DNA of 64,000 nt from contig NZ_JACVHF010000005.1 in NCBI RefSeq assembly GCF_014502795.1, positions 122,330 to 186,329 on the forward strand, read 5' to 3'. Positions within the stretch are counted from its first letter, which is position 1. Each line of letters starts with the position of its first letter. This DNA comes from Heliobacterium chlorum. Its GTDB lineage: Bacteria > Bacillota > Desulfitobacteriia > Heliobacteriales > Heliobacteriaceae. Both the position numbers and the translations under genes were made by a program. Below, in pieces: positions 62,662 through 64,000 of this stretch. Below the pieces are notes generated by a model, which was given only the letters and a program-made list of their open reading frames with translations, was not told where the DNA came from and made no database searches.

Positions 62662-63747
62662 ATGAAACGTAAATTTCGACGTCTAAAGCGGAATCGTTTG
62701 ATGCATCTTGAATCTGCATTGCGTGCTTCAGAGGAACGGTTTTACAAAGTCTTTCATGAAAATCCTGCTATGGTCTCGATGATATCCGTCTGGGATGGCG
62801 TTTATTTTGATGTAAACCAAAGTTGGTTAAGCATAACGGGATATAAAAGAGAAGAGGTCATCGGACGGTCCATTTTTGACTTAGATTTTCTGATTAGCTT
62901 TAATCAATCAAGAGATGGTTTTTTCGGTGAAACGAATAAGGGATGCGAGATCGTCTTTCAAACGAAAGAAAAAGAAAGAAGAAACGGCCTCCAATCCAGT
63001 TCAATCATTAATATAGACGGGAAGGACTACGTCTTGGCTATCACCTATGACATAACCGACAAAAAAAAGATGGAGAAAGAGCTTAGTCGGTTAGACCGCT
63101 TGAACCTTATCGGACAATTGGCCGGTGGTATCGGTCACGAAATTAGAAATCCGTTAACTACCGTAAAAGGGTTTCTTCAATTAATGCACCGTAAAGATGA
63201 ACTTTACGATTTTCAGGAATATATTGAACTCATGATTTCGGAACTCGACAGAGCAAACACGATTATAACCGATTTTTTGTCCCTCTCGAAAACTAAGAGC
63301 TTGTTTCAATCCCCTGAAGACATCAACAGTATCATTCAAAAGATGTTCCCTCTTCTTCGGGCTCACGCATTCGCTGTTGATAAGCAAATTGATTTGGAGT
63401 TAAACACAGTGTCCGATATCCTTGGAGATGAAAAGGAACTACGCCAGCTAATACTCAATTTGGTCCAAAACGGTTTAGATGCGAGCGCACCTCGGCAATT
63501 TGTAACGATAAAGACCTACATGGACGAAAGTAATGTAGTTCTAGAAATTAATGATCGGGGGAAAGGGATACCTAAGGAGATTCTTGATAAGATAGGTACC
63601 CCGTTTTTTACCACAAAAGATCGTGGAACCGGATTAGGCTTAGCGGTTTGCTATGGTATCGTGGAACGGCATCGAGCGAGAATACGTGTTGAAACAAGCG
63701 AAAAAGGAACGTCGTTTATCATAGCTTTTCCTCGGAATAATATGTAA
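62662..63747 (+). CDS. PAS-domain sensor histidine kinase (sporulation Kin-type)
   Basis: A 361-residue soluble kinase: PAS domain about 18-135 (ASEERFYKVFHENPAMVSM, DVNQSWLSITGYKREEVIG), HisKA with H159 in GHEIRNPLTTVKGFLQLM, and an ATPase domain with NLVQNGLDAS, NDRGKGIP and GTGLGLAVCYGIVERH. The HEIRNPLTTVKGFLQL block is typical of KinA/KinB-type phosphorelay kinases. No adjacent response regulator; a Spo0E-like fragment follows. Confidence 0.9.
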   Translation: MKRKFRRLKRNRLMHLESALRASEERFYKVFHENPAMVSMISVWDGVYFDVNQSWLSITGYKREEVIGRSIFDLDFLISFNQSRDGFFGETNKGCEIVFQTKEKERRNGLQSSSIINIDGKDYVLAITYDITDKKKMEKELSRLDRLNLIGQLAGGIGHEIRNPLTTVKGFLQLMHRKDELYDFQEYIELMISELDRANTIITDFLSLSKTKSLFQSPEDINSIIQKMFPLLRAHAFAVDKQIDLELNTVSDILGDEKELRQLILNLVQNGLDASAPRQFVTIKTYMDESNVVLEINDRGKGIPKEILDKIGTPFFTTKDRGTGLGLAVCYGIVERHRARIRVETSEKGTSFIIAFPRNNM

Positions 63748-63765
63748 GAGGGGGTTAAATTTAAA

Positions 63766-63952
63766 TTGGAGAAAATCTTAAAACAAATCTATTTCAAACG
63801 GCACCAAACAAGACGTCTTCTCGTTACCCGTCAAAATAGCGAAGCTGTTCAAATGTCGTGAGATTGATGTACTACTAAATGATTACTACCGCCTTAAACA
63901 AATGGAAAGTTCAAGCTATATAACGCGTTTTCAACACCCCTACCGTAAGTAA
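63766..63952 (+). pseudogene. Spo0E-like aspartyl-phosphate phosphatase, frameshifted
   Basis: A TTG-initiated frame at 63766 runs 31 codons to a stop at 63859-63861 (ends NSEAVQMS). The frame beginning at 63857 continues without a gap as REIDVLLNDYYRLKQMESS and ends at 63952. Joined, they resemble the Spo0E family helix pair with the S-x-x-(I/L)-D signature (MSREIDVLLNDYYRLKQ). It is either a single-base frameshift mutation or a sequencing error. Position after a Kin-type kinase supports a phosphorelay role. Confidence 0.5.
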
Positions 63953-64000
63953 AAAAAGAATTTTGGCCTAATGGAATTTTTTGCAATTTAAAGGATTATG

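Noticed and set aside
1..64000. CRISPR arrays, insertion sequences, prophage, tRNA or rRNA genes
   Set aside because: I looked for regularly spaced repeats, transposase or integrase proteins and tRNA-like cloverleafs and saw none.

Overview
The window looks like chromosomal DNA of an anaerobic Gram-positive bacterium, most likely a Clostridia-type Firmicute (Heliobacteriaceae or Desulfitobacterium-like; the sequence alone does not fix the genus). Reasons: strong AGGAGG-type ribosome sites, many GTG/TTG starts, consensus TTGACA-N17-TATAAT promoters, a nitrogenase-like reductase, corrinoid methyltransferases, a rubrerythrin, a Kin-type sensor kinase next to a Spo0E-like fragment, and no insertion sequences, tRNA or rRNA genes.

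Positions 1-27600 form one large sulfur-acquisition island. It opens with the 3' end of a nitrogenase component-1 (NifK-like) gene, then a UroD/MtaA-type methyltransferase, a MacB-like ABC ATPase and permease, a NifH-like Fe protein, a small membrane protein and a DUF4418 protein. A reverse-strand DUF1638 + CobW-type GTPase pair follows. Next come three more UroD/MtaA-type methyltransferases, one corrinoid protein, a corrinoid-activating ASKHA/ferredoxin protein (RACE), an SsuABC/TauABC-type importer and a stand-alone NifB-like radical SAM protein. The island ends with complete sulfate assimilation: a siroheme-type sulfite reductase, cysC, aprA-aprB, cysD-cysN and the sulfate importer sbp-cysT-cysW-cysA. 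My inference is that the nitrogenase-like reductase and the corrinoid methyl-transfer system release sulfur from organic (probably methylated) sulfur compounds, while the second half reduces sulfate.

The most interesting observation is a compact leader RNA that occurs six times: before the first methyltransferase, nifH-like, DUF1638 (reverse strand), the second methyltransferase, sulfite reductase, and a chemoreceptor just outside the island. Each copy has a 21-22 nt hairpin (GCY-GA-4 bp stem-loop-A-GGC, with compensatory changes) whose 3' arm is also the 5' arm of a strong intrinsic terminator. Five copies follow a near-consensus sigma-A promoter. I do not recognise it as a known riboswitch; it looks like an antiterminator/terminator switch tying these genes into one regulon.

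From 28000 to 64000 the content is ordinary accessory and housekeeping: three chemoreceptors, an azoreductase, two cell-wall hydrolases, a MarR-controlled heterodimeric ABC exporter, a degraded macA-macB remnant beside a two-component system, rubrerythrin, small membrane proteins, MotB, a Bfd-like ferredoxin, two MoeA proteins (one fused to a periplasmic-binding-type domain), sbcD-sbcC, glycerate kinase and several small genes. Three phased TTCACA-type direct repeats (11-bp steps) mark probable targets of the response regulator. The window ends with a PAS sensor kinase and a frameshifted Spo0E-like gene.
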